A stretch of DNA of 64,000 bases, from NCBI GenBank assembly GCA_004335835.1, contig RWJK01001206.1:163344-227343 (forward strand), given 5' to 3'. Below, in pieces: positions 24,980 through 36,703 of this stretch. The DNA is from Scenedesmus sp. ARA3 (taxonomy: Eukaryota > Chlorophyta > Chlorophyceae > Sphaeropleales > Scenedesmaceae). The notes below the pieces were generated by a model. That model did not search any database. It was not told where the DNA came from and worked only from the letters and a program-made list of their open reading frames with translations. The stretch's first letter is position 1. Each line of letters opens with the position of its first letter. The position numbers were made by a program, and so were the translations under genes.

Positions 24980-27906
24980 CGCTGCGCCAGGCCCATTGTG
25001 GTCAACATCGGCCGTGCGGGTATGGCTGGCGAGAACGTGACGCAGCGCGTGATCATGATCAAGGAGAACGAGAAGGCGCACAGGTGCGCGAGTGTGCATG
25101 CATGTGTATGTGATTGTATAATTGAGGGCTGCATGTCAAAGCGATGTGTTGATGTGCGCCTGACAGCAGCAGCTACATTGATGTGTGCGTGCGATGAGGA
25201 TGTGAAGCAAACGTGCAGCTGCAGAGTGGCGGCGCTGTGAGATGGTGCAAGAAGATGCTGCTGCCGTTTGTTGTGCATGCTGTGCTCTGAGCTGGACTTG
25301 ATCCACGGGAAGAAGGTCACCATCACTGAATCACTTTTCACGTGTCCAAGACAGCAACACACATGTTTTTGTACACCTATCCACCCCACAGGCTGTCGTC
25401 TGAGCTGGACATGATCCACGAGAAGAAGGTCATCGTGTTTGTCAACACCAAGCACGATTGCCTGCGCTAACCGTATGTGTCTGTGCTGCTTTCCATGCAG
25501 GCTATCGTCTGAGCTGGACATGATTCATTAAAAGCAAACCCACCACTTCCGTATCACCCTTGATGCATCCAACGGTCTGTGTTTGCACCCATCCACCCCA
25601 CAGGCTGTCATCGGAGCTGGACATGATCCACGAGAAGAAAATCATCGTGTTTGTCAACTCCAAGCACCATTGCTCGCGCTGATTCCATTTGTCTGTGCTG
25701 CTTACCTGCAGGCTGTCATCCTGCTGGACATGATCCATGAGAAGAAGGTCATCGTGTTTGTCAACACCAAGCGCCACTGTTTGCACTAATCCCATGTGTC
25801 TGTGCTGCTTGCCTGCAGGCTGTCGTCTGAGCTGGACATGATCCACGAGAAGAAGGTCATCGTGTTCGTCAACACCAAGCGCCAGTGCGACAACGTGTAC
25901 GCGCACCTGGAGGACGCGGGCTACCAGTGCACCGTGCTGCACGGAGGGCGCACACAGGACCAGCGCGAGGTGGGGAAATGCAGTGCGGCACGGTGTTTGT
26001 GTGTTTGTGTGTTTGAGTGTTTGTTTGTTTGCTGGCGCAGTGTGATGCGGGCTACAACTGCGCTGGCTGCATGCAAAACCAGCTTGCGCAAGGTGTGTGA
26101 CATCTGCAGCGTGGTGTTGTTGATGGTGAGATTGCATGTTGCAGATTGTGTGTATATGTTCGCGGGGCGGCGGTGTGCGGCTGCCACTGCATCGTGCTGC
26201 GCGGACGACGCACACAGGACCAGCGCGAGGTGAGTGATGTTTTCAGTGATGTGCTGTGTGTTTAATTGTTTGCTGGCGGTGTATGATGCAGGCAACCACT
26301 GCACCGTGCTGCACGGAGGAGGCACACAGGACTAGCGCGAGGTGGGAAAAAACAAAGTGCGGCGCTGTGTTTGCGAGTTTGTTTGTTTGTTTGCCGGCGG
26401 AGTGTGATGGGGGCTACCACTGCACCGTGCTGCACGGCGGCCGCACACAGGACCAGCGCGAGGTGAGCAGCATGGCATCACATTCTTGGTTTACTTGGTT
26501 ACTTGATTGCCAGCATTGGGTGCCTGCAGCTGCTAATGTCGAGCTTTGAACATTGATGTGTGCTGCATGGCACAGTGGCATGCGGCGTGTCTTGCTGCCT
26601 GCAGCTTCATCGGGCTCTGGTGGCTGTCCCTGACAGCTGGTTTAAATTATGTATGACCGCGTTTGACTAGTTTTGATTGTGTTTGACTAGTTTTGGCGAT
26701 GTGTGTCGTGGTGTGATTGGGTGCAGACCTCCATGAAGGCCTTCACTGGGGACACTTTATAACATGCTCATTGCCTGGGCTCTGGTGTTGCTTCCACAGC
26801 TGGACTAGAAACCGTCATTTGACTGTGTTTGACCATGTTTGACCATGTTTGACCGTGTTTGACCGGCTGCAGATCTCCATCAAGGGCTTCAAGGAGGACA
26901 CCTACAACGTGCTCATCGCCACAGACGTGGCAGGGCGTGGTATCGACGTGCCTGATGTGGCTCTGGTCATCAACTACGACATGCCCAACAACATTGAGGC
27001 ATACACACACAGGTGAGGCATGCAGCTAGTTAGATGGGGCTGATTCAGTGACAGCCTGCCTCTGCTGAGTTGCTCGAAGCGCGTCATCAACTATGCCATG
27101 CCCAACAACGTTGAAGCATACACACACAGGTAGACATGCAGCTAGTCAGCATGGGGGTGGTTGGTTGAACTCTGCAGTGCAGACATGCGCAATGCAGCAC
27201 ATGCTTGCATAACATGCGGCAGCACATCGTGTGTATGTTGTGCTGTGCACCATTCACATAGTCTCGGTTAACCATGGTGCCGTGTCGATGACCAAGGCGA
27301 TGCTTCTGCCTTGCTTGCTTGCAGGATTGGCCGCACGGGTCGTGCTGGCCGTAAGGGAACAGCCATCACATTCCTTACAGGTAGGTTGAGCGCTGCCGAC
27401 TTTGCATGTGCCAGCATCATGCATGCCTGATTTACTGCTGCTATCGCTGTACTACAGCAAGGTCTCATGCTTTCGGCGCCGCTATGCGTGATTTATGTGC
27501 TGTCACCTTTTAACGCATGAAGGGCATCTGCTGCAAGCTGGTGCATTCTGCAGTGCGGTCCTGCTGATGCAGCATGCCCTCCTGCTCTGTGCAGTTTATA
27601 CCCCTGCCTGCCAACACCACAGCTGTCCCTTGATGCTGCTGTTGTTGCTGGTTTGTGTTGCTGTGCTGCTGCTGCGAGGGCGGCAACAGTGAGGTCTTCT
27701 AAGTCATCTGTTGTTATTGTGATCGTTGTATGTTGTTGTTTTGCTGTCCTGCAGGCGGCGACAGCGAGGTCTTCTACGACCTCAAGCGCCTGCTGGAGGA
27801 GAGCAAGGCGGTGGTGCCCCCTGAGCTGGCGCGCAGCGAGGCAGCCAAGCAGAAGCCAGGTGGCGTCAGCCAGAAGCGAGACAGCATCCAGTACGCCAAG
27901 AAGTGA
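16881..27906 (+). CDS. PRP28: PRP28/DDX23 DEAD-box pre-mRNA splicing helicase
   Basis: U5 snRNP-associated ATPase that in known systems displaces U1 from the 5' splice site. Exons: 16881-17161, 17769-18021, 18489-18548, 19161-19280, 19544-19651, 20142-20265, 20513-20592, 20973-21089, 21406-21561, 22507-22690, 23195-23288, 23760-23952, 24480-24634, 24991-25083, 25819-25969, 26873-27012, 27325-27380, 27755-27906; 2517 nt, 838 aa, frame intact. Residues 1-178 are RS/RD/RE-rich. The family linker [18 protein letters not shown] follows. Helicase motifs: Q motif (YDKPSPIQ), AETGSGKT (464-471), [16 protein letters not shown] (577-580), SAT (625-627), [30 protein letters not shown]-terminus YAKK. Start is the first ATG, at 16881. 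Besides the arrays listed separately, short echoes occur at about 17374, 19424, 20043, 20640, 21163, 21265, 21640, 22391, 26730, 27080 and 27681. Confidence 0.97.
22869..22943 (+). repeat. Echo of PRP28 exon 10 donor end
   Basis: A near-perfect copy of the exon 10 end (codons for [20 protein letters not shown] and NYA with donor) lies downstream of the real end at 22690, spacing about 250 bp. It starts right after the GKT codons of motif I, so it lacks the P-loop. Confidence 0.9.
23350..23530 (+). repeat. Two echoes of PRP28 exon 11 donor end
   Basis: The exon 11 end ([17 protein letters not shown]) is repeated at 23361-23412 almost perfectly with a GTGAGT donor, and again at about 23485-23530 with decay and no good donor. 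The spacing is near 125 bp. Confidence 0.88.
23896..24351 (+). repeat. Four tandem copies of the DEAD-motif exon end (~133 bp)
   Basis: Exon 12 ends at 23952 with [17 protein letters not shown]. Copies with donors end at 24084, 24218 and 24351, spacing 132, 134 and 133. The second unit encodes DEAN rather than DEAD and carries R-to-G and D-to-H changes; the third and fourth keep DEAD. The fourth is preceded by TTGACCAG and would form a 60-nt exon (24292-24351) in phase 0. Confidence 0.95.
24417..24465. repeat. (CTG)n tract before PRP28 exon 13
   Basis: About fourteen CTG-like triplets end 15 bases before the acceptor of exon 13 at 24479. A similar run at 24951-24980 precedes the acceptor of exon 14 at 24990. 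Both occupy the position of the pyrimidine tract. Confidence 0.9.
24709..24778 (+). repeat. Echo of PRP28 exon 13 donor end
   Basis: Copy of the SAT-motif exon end ([21 protein letters not shown]) with a GTAAAG donor, 143 bp downstream of the real donor at 24634. Two codons differ from the real exon (F to L, M to T). Confidence 0.88.
25289..25878 (+). repeat. Acceptor-side array of PRP28 motif IV exon (~107 bp)
   Basis: Copies of [20 protein letters not shown] start after CAG acceptors at 25392, 25501, 25604, 25712 and finally the real exon at 25819 (spacing 109, 103, 108, 107), with a more decayed one at about 25289. The 25501 copy is truncated by a TAA after MIH, the 25604 and 25712 copies run into stops after NSKHH/NTKRH-like codons. 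All upstream copies lack the rest of the exon and a donor. Confidence 0.95.
25926..26462 (+). repeat. Donor-side array of PRP28 exon 15 (~115-130 bp)
   Basis: The exon end ([14 protein letters not shown]) closes at 25969 in the real exon and again, with donors, at 26229, 26341 and 26462; a very decayed unit sits near 26045-26080. The 26341 copy has a TAG inside. So this single exon has an array on both sides. Confidence 0.93.
26812..26870 (+). repeat. TGTTTGACC 10-mer repeats before exon 16
   Basis: Five to six copies of a TGTTTGACCA/G 10-mer run up to the acceptor of PRP28 exon 16 at 26872. The same TTTGAC words recur in intron 12 (24100-24280) and near 26650-26690. Confidence 0.8.
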
Positions 27907-29038
27907 TGAGTTGCATGCGCAAATGATTCTGGAAGGGTGGCAATGGCTGCTTGTTGGGTGTGCCGCTGTGTGAGCTGCAGGATGGGTGACAAGGACAGTC
28001 GGCAGCGTCTGATGGGGGCAATGTGTTGACCATGTTTGACTGCCGCTGCAGCAGCATCAGCTGGGCCCTAGCTGGGCACGCAACACAGAGGCATATGCTT
28101 TGGCAGCGTTCCTGCATGGTTGGCGCTCACTACTGCGCGATGGACCCTGCGCAGCAGTAAGTTGTTTTTGGATGGGTGTGGCAGCTGTTGCTGCAGCCGT
28201 GTTTGCAAGCTGCATGCTGAGTGGGCCTGGCTGGACTTGCAGGATGTGATCCTGCAGCCATACGGCTGCAGCCGCAGTAACAGGCAATTGTATGTTTAGG
28301 AGCCGTGTTGTGACGTCCGTTTTGCAACCCATCTGCAGCAGCAGCAGCAGCAGTTCTAGCACAGCAACAAGTGCCGCAATGCTGCAGCCAGTTGGGCGCA
28401 GACTGCAGCTTGTTGTGCACGTGCATTGTTGTCACATGCGTCAAATGGGCTCCAGGTGAACTTGACAGGCTGTGCTCTAGCAGTGTCTGTGGGATCTTGA
28501 TGTGGGTGGAGGGGGAGACGTAACTGGGCTGAGATGTGATACTCCGCATCATGGTCTGGGAGATGTGTCACATACGTTTCCTGTGTTACTGTGCAACCCT
28601 CACACCGGACGAGTAGCTTCAGCAAGTAGTCGTAACTGCTCTGCTGTTGGGTGGCCGGAGTGCTCTACTCCTGGGTGAGACTTCGCACAGGAACCAGCAG
28701 AGCACGTGAACTTACAAGAAATATTTCTTAGCCGCAAAAACGAGCATCCGTGCGGCTACTCGTGGCAAAGCTCGGAGTGCGGTCACCACGGATAGACCCC
28801 ACGGGTAGCACCGTAGTAGTGTCACATCAACTTGAACTCAGCATGTAACAGTTGCGCGCCACTTGCAGGAAATGTATTTAACCCCCGTAATGACCCGTCG
28901 TGTTTGTGTATGTCAACAACGGCTCACCGGAGCTTCGTCAACCTGCTCGGGTAACCTGATCTCTGCTTGAACGGGCGCGCCATACTGCCCAACAGCAAAG
29001 CAGCCTTGGTTCAGTTCGTGCGTTCCAACATAATTAAA
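27907..29038. other. Intergenic between PRP28 and LRR gene A
   Basis: No protein-like ORF with family sequence. A TGTAA at about 28845 is too distant to assign with confidence. The segment 28650-28900 is richer in A/T than its surroundings and probably contains the LRR-A promoter. Confidence 0.45.
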
Positions 29039-32004
29039 ATGATGTGGTGGGAGATAGTAGATGCTAACCGGGGCATGCGCAGCCCGCTGGGGCACGACTG
29101 CCTGCCCTTGGTGCTGCAGCACGGAGTGGAGGACCTGCAGACAGCCTGCACCCTGCTGCAAACCTCCAAAGCCATGCGGGATGCTGCTGTGGCACACTGC
29201 TCAGTGCAGCTTGAGTTCAAAGCAGGTGAGCTGACTGCTCTGGTAGCGTGCTATGCTGCTGGACAATCCTTGATCCCGGCACTACCTCTTGTGCTGTGCG
29301 TGCTGCTGCTCGATGTGATGCAGTGCAATGTGTGCATCAATGTGCTGTGTCTGTGTTGAGCTTTCGTTCTGGTCACCAGCCTGAAATCTGCATCAGCATG
29401 GTAGCAAGTCACCGCTTGGTGCTGTCCTGCTGTTATGCTGCAACTGTTTCGTCTGCCATTAATGGCAATATTGACCCGGCCGCTACTGCCGCTGCTGTTG
29501 CTGCTCTGCTGTTTTGCTGCTCGCAGGCAAGATAGATCACGTGGATCGCGTTGCTGCATGGATCAACAAGTTTGGCTCCCTGCTGGGATCCTTGCAATGC
29601 ACATGAGCCATCCAACCAGCAAGCTCCCAGGGCTGAACGAAGCGGAGCGAGCAGCAGCATTTGCAGCACTCGGCAAGGCCCTGAACCAAGCAGCAGCAAC
29701 GCCTCACAGCCTGCGCCTGCGTTCCTGCAAGCTGGAAGTTGCCGACTGGGACTGTGCACACATCCTACAGCAGCTGCCGGTCAACATATTGACCAGTCTG
29801 GACTTACAGCTGGACCTCACAGGGCCCTGCGATGAGGCTGAATGTGTGCAGCGGCTTGCAGGAGTGAGGGCTGCACTGCCGCACCTGCAGCAGCTGCGCG
29901 AGCTGTCACTCGCAGTTGACTGTATCACCTCTCGTGGGTTTGGAGATGCCCACTTGAAGCACGTGGACCCGCTGCTGCTGCAGCCGGGACAGCAGCCACT
30001 GCTGGGCCTCACATACCTAACCAGCCTCAAGCTCAACGCACTCTAGTCCTTTGAGTGAGTTCCATTTGTACTTGCCGCTGTCTTTGCTGCAGCGCTTGCC
30101 ACAGGTCAATCCAGCCGCAGATGATGTTTACCATATTGTGGCAGTCTAGCAGCTGCAGGCGTTGCTGTCCAGCACATAATAGCTGCTGCTTGCTTGCAGG
30201 ATGCCGCAGCACCTGCCGTCCTGCACTCCTGTGGTCTGCCTGCGCTGCAGCACATGTGTTACAACACACGCACTGACGTGACACCAGATGTAACAACCAT
30301 TCATATGCTTACTCCCTAGCACTGCTGCACCATGCAATGATTAGTATCCATGACGGTGCCTGGACCCACGTGTAACGATCGCCTCTCAATTGCCTGCAGG
30401 ACGCTGCGGCACCTGCCGGCCAGCCTGCTAGAGCTGGACTATGATTGGGATTATGATGCAGCGAGCCACCCGCTGAACCTGGCACACCTCACAGCACTCA
30501 CCAAGCTGACAACAGGTGTGTGCGGCAGAGCACTGCAGCAGTTGCTTCGACAGTCGGCAGCTTGTGTTGGTGTCTGTTTGCTGGGCATCACCAAGATTCA
30601 GGTAGATTATAGCCGCAGGCATGTTCATGGTATGCAGTGGAGTATGTTGGCATTGTAGCCAAGCTGTTGGTGTTCAAGGCACATGCTGCTTGCTGCTCAA
30701 AGAACCGCCAAACATGCTGGGGCTATCTGGCTAATGGGGGTTTGGTATCTTCATACGGTCAGTAGTACAGCATTTAACATGCCACAGGCAACAGTACAGT
30801 GACTCACTATGCTGCTTGTGAGGGCTGTAGTTGTGCCTAGTTTCTCCTTCATTGGTTGGGCAGTGGTTTGGGCAGTGCAAATCACCCTCGCCAAAGCGTG
30901 AACTCCAGTCTCCCAGCCTTGGGCGGTGTTCATATGCAACAGTGTGTGCATGTTCTGTCACAGCAATGACAACCACAGCATAGACTCCACTTGCCCCTGC
31001 CACTCGGCTACAAGTATGCTGCTGCTGCTGCTCCTGCTGCTGCTCCTGCTGCTGCTGCAGGCGAGCACGTCCCCGTCTTCAGCGATGCCCAGCTGCCACG
31101 CAGCCTGCGGCACCTGGTGTGCGGCCGCTTGCAAGACATACAGCCGCTGCTGCCGCTGCGCTACCTGCGGCGCCTGGACATCCAGAGCAGCCGCAGCACA
31201 GCAGCAGAGCTAGATCGCCTGAGCAGCCTCACCGCGCTCACACAGATCAGCCTGGGCTACCGCCAAATTGACTGCCTCAACACAGCCCACTGTGTAGGTG
31301 TGGATGAGCGTAGCGTGGCGCCGAGTGCCGCATGTGCAGCCTGGCCTGCGCTGTCCTGCAAGCTGCGGCAGCTGCACATCGAGGTCATATATGAATTCCG
31401 CACAGAAGACCCGGCCCTGCGGGGCCTCAGTGCAGCAGCAGTGGCGGCGATCGGCAGCTTGTCCGCGCTCACAAGCGTGAAGTTGACCTTCGTAGACAGC
31501 CTGGAGGCCACCCCCACGCAGCTGGCAGAGGCGTTGCGGCGCTGCACAGCGCTGCAGCAGCTGAGCCTGGGCTGTGTGGAGCTGCAGTGGCTGCCGGCGG
31601 GCCAAGCAGCAGAAGATGATGATGATGAGGATCAAGCCAAGGCAGCTGGCATGGAGGCAGTGGCTGCAGCGGTTGCCAGCCTTCCAAGCCTGCAGAGCTT
31701 GAGTATTTTCGAGCTGCCGCTCAGCGTGCAGGCGACAGCCACGCTGGCATCAGCAGCAGCAGGCACGCAGCTGACGATGCTGCAGCTAGATGGCTGCGGC
31801 GTGACACCTGCAGGGCTGGCTGCGATAGCGCCGGGGTTGCCGAACCTGCGTCACCTGGATGCTGACGTGCATGGTGATGTCACTGCTGCGATTCCAGTGC
31901 TGGCCAGGCTGCCGCTGCAGCGGCTGCAGCTGGGGCATTTTTGCACGTTCAGTACAGAGTCGCTGGCCGTGTTTCTGCCAAGTTGGAGGTCACTGCTGCG
32001 TTAG
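29039..32004 (+). pseudogene. LRR protein gene A, broken (frameshift and nonsense)
   Basis: Leucine-rich-repeat (RNI-like) protein with an F-box-like N-terminal helix segment (HDCLPLVLQHGVEDLQ). Exons: 29039-29225, 29527-30054, 30400-30515, 31061-32004; the exon layout matches genes B and C. The last exon is a long series of LRRs (LRHLVCGRL, LRRLDIQSS, LTQISLG, LTSVKLTF and others). Exon 2 is one base short: after GSLLGS at about 29590 the frame shifts, reaching a TGA, while the downstream part reads in the frame needed for exon 3. A second lesion is TAG at 30044-30046 where B and C have a Trp codon. The start is the first ATG of the F-box-like exon (two adjacent ATGs, 29039 and 29042). Function of the family is unknown; LRRs suggest protein binding, possibly as an E3 adaptor. 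Confidence 0.8.
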
Positions 32005-32169
32005 ACAGGCATTGTGTGGCGGGGTTGGCGTGGCATAGCCCTGGTGGTGTGCTTTGATGAGAATAGGACGATTCCATGCGTAGTGGAAGCATAACTGCGC
32101 ACCTTCAAGCAATGCTTGATGGGTGTGCTTTTGGGCATGTGACGTGTGTGATGACTTGATGGGTGGTGA

Positions 32170-32439
32170 GTGCAGCAGGCGGCAGCAGGCACGCAGCTGT
32201 CGCGGCTGCATGTGGAGGGCTGCGGAGTGACTGCTGCTGGGCTGAGTGTGATTGCACTTGGATTGCCTAAACCTTACTTAGATGTGCGCATTTCTGATCA
32301 CGCTGGTGTTGATGCTGTGATGCCGCTGCTGGGTAGGCTGCCGCTGCAGCGGCTGCATCTGGGTCCTGTGTGGTCCAGCAGCCAGGCGGAGTTGTTGGCA
32401 GTGTTCCTGCCAAACTGGCGCGTGCTGCTGCGGGGTTGA
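32170..32439 (+). pseudogene. Duplicated C-terminal LRR segment of gene A
   Basis: Repeats the last ~90 codons of gene A (AAAGTQLSRLHVEGCGVTAA to AVFLPNWRVLLR) 430 bp downstream and ends in TGA. It is preceded by GCAGCAG that could serve as an acceptor for an alternative last exon. It has no start of its own. Divergence from the parent segment is visible but the frame is open. Confidence 0.8.
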
Positions 32440-32981
32440 CGCTGTCAGGCGGTTGCGTGGACCTGGCATAGGACAGCTGGATTTGTCTAGAATTCGTCAA
32501 TTTACAGCTGGACTTGCAGAATGCAAGCAGTTGGGCCTTCGCTGTACTCTGGGTGTAAGTCAAGCGAGACGTGCGCTACAGCTGACTCGCAGATTGGATC
32601 TGCTGCAGCCGCTGCACAACCGCAACAACTGCAGCAATGCTGGAGCCAGTTGGGGTGCAGGCTGGTGCTTGTTGCGCACGTGTGTAAATCGGACGCGGGG
32701 TATGTGAAGAGATCTGCTTCAGCAGCGACAATGACCGTGTGTGTTTTTCCTCCCGCATGTAACGTGTGTCACGTCAGTTTACATCCTGTGCCCACGACTT
32801 GTAACACCTGGGCAACTCCCACCGTCCATCAAACAAGCACAACAACATGCTGATTCTTTACTTTGCCCAATAAGCCTGTCATTGGTTCCCCAAACCGGCA
32901 AGGTTAAAACCTCAATTACCCGTGTGTAACTTTCACCGGCTAGTGCAAATTGTAATCCCATCAGCAGCAAGACCAAACGTG
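32440..32981. other. Intergenic between convergent LRR genes A and B
   Basis: No coding sequence recognised. A TGTAA motif near 32548 and another near 32757 on plus could end gene A transcripts; the region is the shared 3' side of two convergent paralogs. Confidence 0.4.
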
Positions 32982-35770
32982 CTATGCCAGGCTACGCCGG
33001 CCACCTGGAAGGTAGCTTTGCATCAAGCTGCGCCAATTTGGCAGGAACACTTCAAACGACTCCAATTTGCAGCTGTTCCAGCCATGCCCCAGCTTCAGCC
33101 GCTGCAGCGGTAGCCTGCCTAACACTGGAATCGCAGCATCAACGTCACCATCCACATGCACCTCAAGGTCCCTCAGGTTGCTCAACCTCAGAGCAACCGC
33201 ACTCAGCCCAGCGGCTGTGACACCACAATGCGCCAGCTGCAGCCGCGTCAGCTGCGTGCCTGCTGCTGCTGCTGCCAGCGTGGCTGCCGCTCGCACACTC
33301 AACGGCAGGGCCAAAAGTCGAATGCTCTGTAAGTTAGGAAGGCGTGCAATTGCTGCAGCTACTGCCTCCATTCCAGCCGCCTTGGCCTGGTCCAGCCTCT
33401 GCTCAACTGTCTGATTACCATCATTGTCATCTGCTCTGCCGTCTGGCAGCCAATCTAGTTTTAAGTGACCAAGCTGCAGGTGCTGCAGCGCGGTGCAGCG
33501 CGCAGCGTCGCTGCCAGCTGCGCAGGCGGCGTATCCAGGCAGTCCACGCCCATCAACTTGAAACTCGTCAGGGCAGACAAGCTGCCGAGAGCTGCCACTG
33601 CTGCTGCGCTGAGCCCGTCAACCTCTCCATCCGGGAGACTCCCAAGACAGCACGGGCAGTTGATATGCAGCTCGCGCAGCTTGCTGGCCAGCGCAGGCCA
33701 AGCTGCTGCTGAGGCACTTGGTGTCAACTGCCGTTCATCCACACCTACATAGTAGTCTGCATTGAAGCTGTCAATGTCGTAATAGCCCAGGCTGATCTGT
33801 GTGAGGCCTGTCAGGCTGCTGAGGCGTGCCAGCTGCTCTGATGTGCTGCGGCTGCTCTGGATCTCTAAGCGCCGCAGGTAGCGCAGCGGCAGCAGCGGCT
33901 GTATGTCCTGCAAGCGGCCGCACACCAGGTGCCGCAGGCTGCAAGGCAGCTTGGCATCGCTGAATATGGGGACCCAGTGGCCTGCAGCAGCAGCAAACAG
34001 GCAGGCACAGGGTCAGTGGGCAGCAGCAGAGGCGAACTTGTGGCACCAGCGGCGCCGACATCTAAGTTTTTGAACTCTGCTTCTCACTGCTGTGGTGCAG
34101 CCCAGATGTTCTTTCTGTATACATCTGCTTCATGTGGTACAATGGCAAGCTGCATGCACCATGCACGCCAGAAGCCTCCCCGCATGACCACTGCAGCAGC
34201 TCTGCTACTTCCTGCCACACACACCTGTTGTGAGCTTGGTGAGTGCTGTGAGGTGTGTCAGGTCCAGTGTTGCAGGCGCAGACTCCCACAGGTTCTCCCA
34301 GCAGTACTCTAGCTCCAGCAGGCTGGGCGGCAGGTGCTGCAGCGTCCTGCAGGCAGTGTGCAGCGATATGTGAGTCCCTGTGCTGGCAGAACATAGATGA
34401 AAAGTATCATGGAGTGCACGTGACAATTGCTGCAGCATCACGCCGCCACAGTGCAGGGATGATGATTGTGCTGAGCAGCGCGCCTTGAGCCGCCCGGGCT
34501 GTAGTTAAAGGCCTCTGCAACAGCACATACTGCAGCATGGTTTTGTGGGAAAGGATGCAAGGCAGCATGTGCTTGACCACCCTTGATTTCATGCATATGC
34601 TGTACCTACCTCACTACCTGCAGCTGCTGGGCATGTTCATACATGCTAAGCAGTGCTGCTGCTGTGCTGCTACAATAGAGGCGTACCAAAAGGGCTATAG
34701 CGTCATCTGGTAGCCACTACTGATATGCACTCACCCCACAGACCACACCGAATTGAGGTTGAGGCTGGTCAGGTTTGTGAGCCCCAGCAGCGGCCGTGCA
34801 TCCGGTTGCAGCAGCAGCGGGTCCACATACTTCAGATGCTCACATCTGCCACGGGCGTTGAGGCAGTCAACTACGAGCGACAGCTTGCGCAGCTGCTGAA
34901 GCTGCGGCAGTGCCGCCCTCACTCCTGCAAGCCGCTGCACGCACTCCGCCTCATTGTAGGGTCCTGTGAGGTCCAGATGCAGGTCCAGGCTGGTCAAAGT
35001 GTTGACCGGCAGCTGCTGCAGGATACATGCGCAGTCCCAGTCAGCTGTTTGCAGCTTGCAGGAACGCAGGCGCAGCGTACTTCGGCGCAGGTCGTGAGGT
35101 GACTCTTCTGCCCACATCAGAGCAGTGCCGAGCGCTGTGAATGCTGCTGCTCGCTCCAGTTCAATTAGCCGGTCAGTGCGCCCATCAACCGGGTGGTCCA
35201 GCTCCATTTCAAATGACCCCAGCAGCGAGCCATACTTGCCGATCCAAGCAGCGATGCGCTCTACCTCCTCCATGGTGGCTGGCAGCAGCAAACGGCCGAG
35301 CAGCAACAGCAGCAGCAGTCACTGTGTCACATCACAGCAGAGGGAGCTGAAGCATCACAGCAGGCCAACACGCCATGACTTGGTGTATGGCTGATACAGC
35401 TTGCAGGATTATGAAAGGAGCATACTTTTGACAGTAGATTACCATAAGTGACGAAGTCCACATGCAGCTGCAGCAAGCAGTGGTGTTGAAGAATAGAAAT
35501 CACGCCACAGCCTGGCAAGTGACCGAGGCCTGTACAGCAGCATGCCATGCTCCATGAACGGCTCGCTGCCAGGGCGGTCAACTCACTTGGGCTGCAACTG
35601 AGGGGCACTGAGCAGTGTGCCAGAGCAGCATCCCGCATAGCCTTGGATGTTTGCAGCAGGGTGCAGGCTGTCTGCAGGTCCTCCACTCCTTGCTGCAGCA
35701 CCAGGGGCAGGCAATGGTGCCCCAGCGGACTGCGACTGCTCTTGCGGTCAATATCCATATCCAACAACAT
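32982..35770 (-). pseudogene. LRR protein gene B, one-base frameshift in last exon
   Basis: Paralog of gene A in inverted orientation. Exons (minus): 35587-35770, 34735-35278, 34225-34346, 32982-33981. Start at 35770 (MLLDMDIDRKSSRSPLGHHC), then the F-box-like segment LPLVLQQGVEDLQTACTLLQ, a helical region, and LRRs to the stop at 32982. The last exon is 1000 nt, one short of frame; the break is at about 33500 where the gene A sequence reads LRRCTALQ and here a G is missing from CTGCGCGCTGC. Downstream the protein continues cleanly in the other frame (MEAVAAAIARLPNLQS). Everything else is intact, so this is either a recent pseudogene or a sequencing error. Confidence 0.8.
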
Positions 35771-36703
35771 CGAACGCTGTTTGATTGAAGCGAATGGGCT
35801 CAACAGACTTTGCCTTGCTGCTCGGCTGTATGGCCCTCCCTGTTTAAGCAGAGATCTAGTTGCCGCAGCGAATAAGCGAAGTACCACTATGTTTCATTGC
35901 GAGCCGCAATTCGTCACGGGGTTGCCGTGTTCCCGCAAAGTGTGCTGACGGAGTGACAGTCACGTGCTGTGGTTTGAATTGGTGTCAGCGTGCTGAAGCA
36001 TGTTTAAGCGGGGCCCCTAAGCTCTCCTGCCCTCCCTTGCAGCATGAGAACACCCTAGGTCTGCCTTTGACCTCAAATATGCTTCAAAGCACACCTGCTG
36101 ATGACATGCTGGCAAGCTATGTGGCTGTAGCCAGATGCACTGCTCATGACACTGCTGCCATCCTGCCGCAGATGTCGCGGCTTGCTGTGTGCTGCAACAG
36201 CAGTGACTGTAATGTGTTTCAAGCATCAGCAGTACATACATATCAAATGCTGGAAAGCGCACTGCATCATGCATATGGTGTGGGGGGCATCTGCATAGTG
36301 TGCTTCGTTCACAACGTACAAAGCAGTCTAAAGCCTCTTGTGACGTTTGAAGATGTTTGTTACTTCTAAAATAGCATTCTAAATGTGGGGCATGCGTTCC
36401 TGATCACCGCGATCCCTGTGTCACCCTTGTCAGACATGCATGGCACCTGAATAAGCCCCCCTGACTCAGATCCCCTGCCAAAGCCGTTCATTTGAGAAGT
36501 AACAAACCTCTGATGATTGTTTTGAGGATTTCGACACAAATGAAAGCTCCAAGCTGCAGTCGCTTGCCTGGTTCCTCGCCACCATCTCGCTCTTCTCTGA
36601 TCGTGAGCTGTACCAATTCCTTCAAGCCGAGCCGACACTCGCAACAACACTGTTCTCTCCGGATCTCTGCCGGTCGCACAAGCGCTTATACCTTCTGTTC
36701 ACA
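35771..36703. other. Intergenic between divergent LRR genes B and C
   Basis: Upstream region of both gene B (minus) and gene C (plus), about 930 bp. Short open frames have no recognisable features. Confidence 0.4.
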
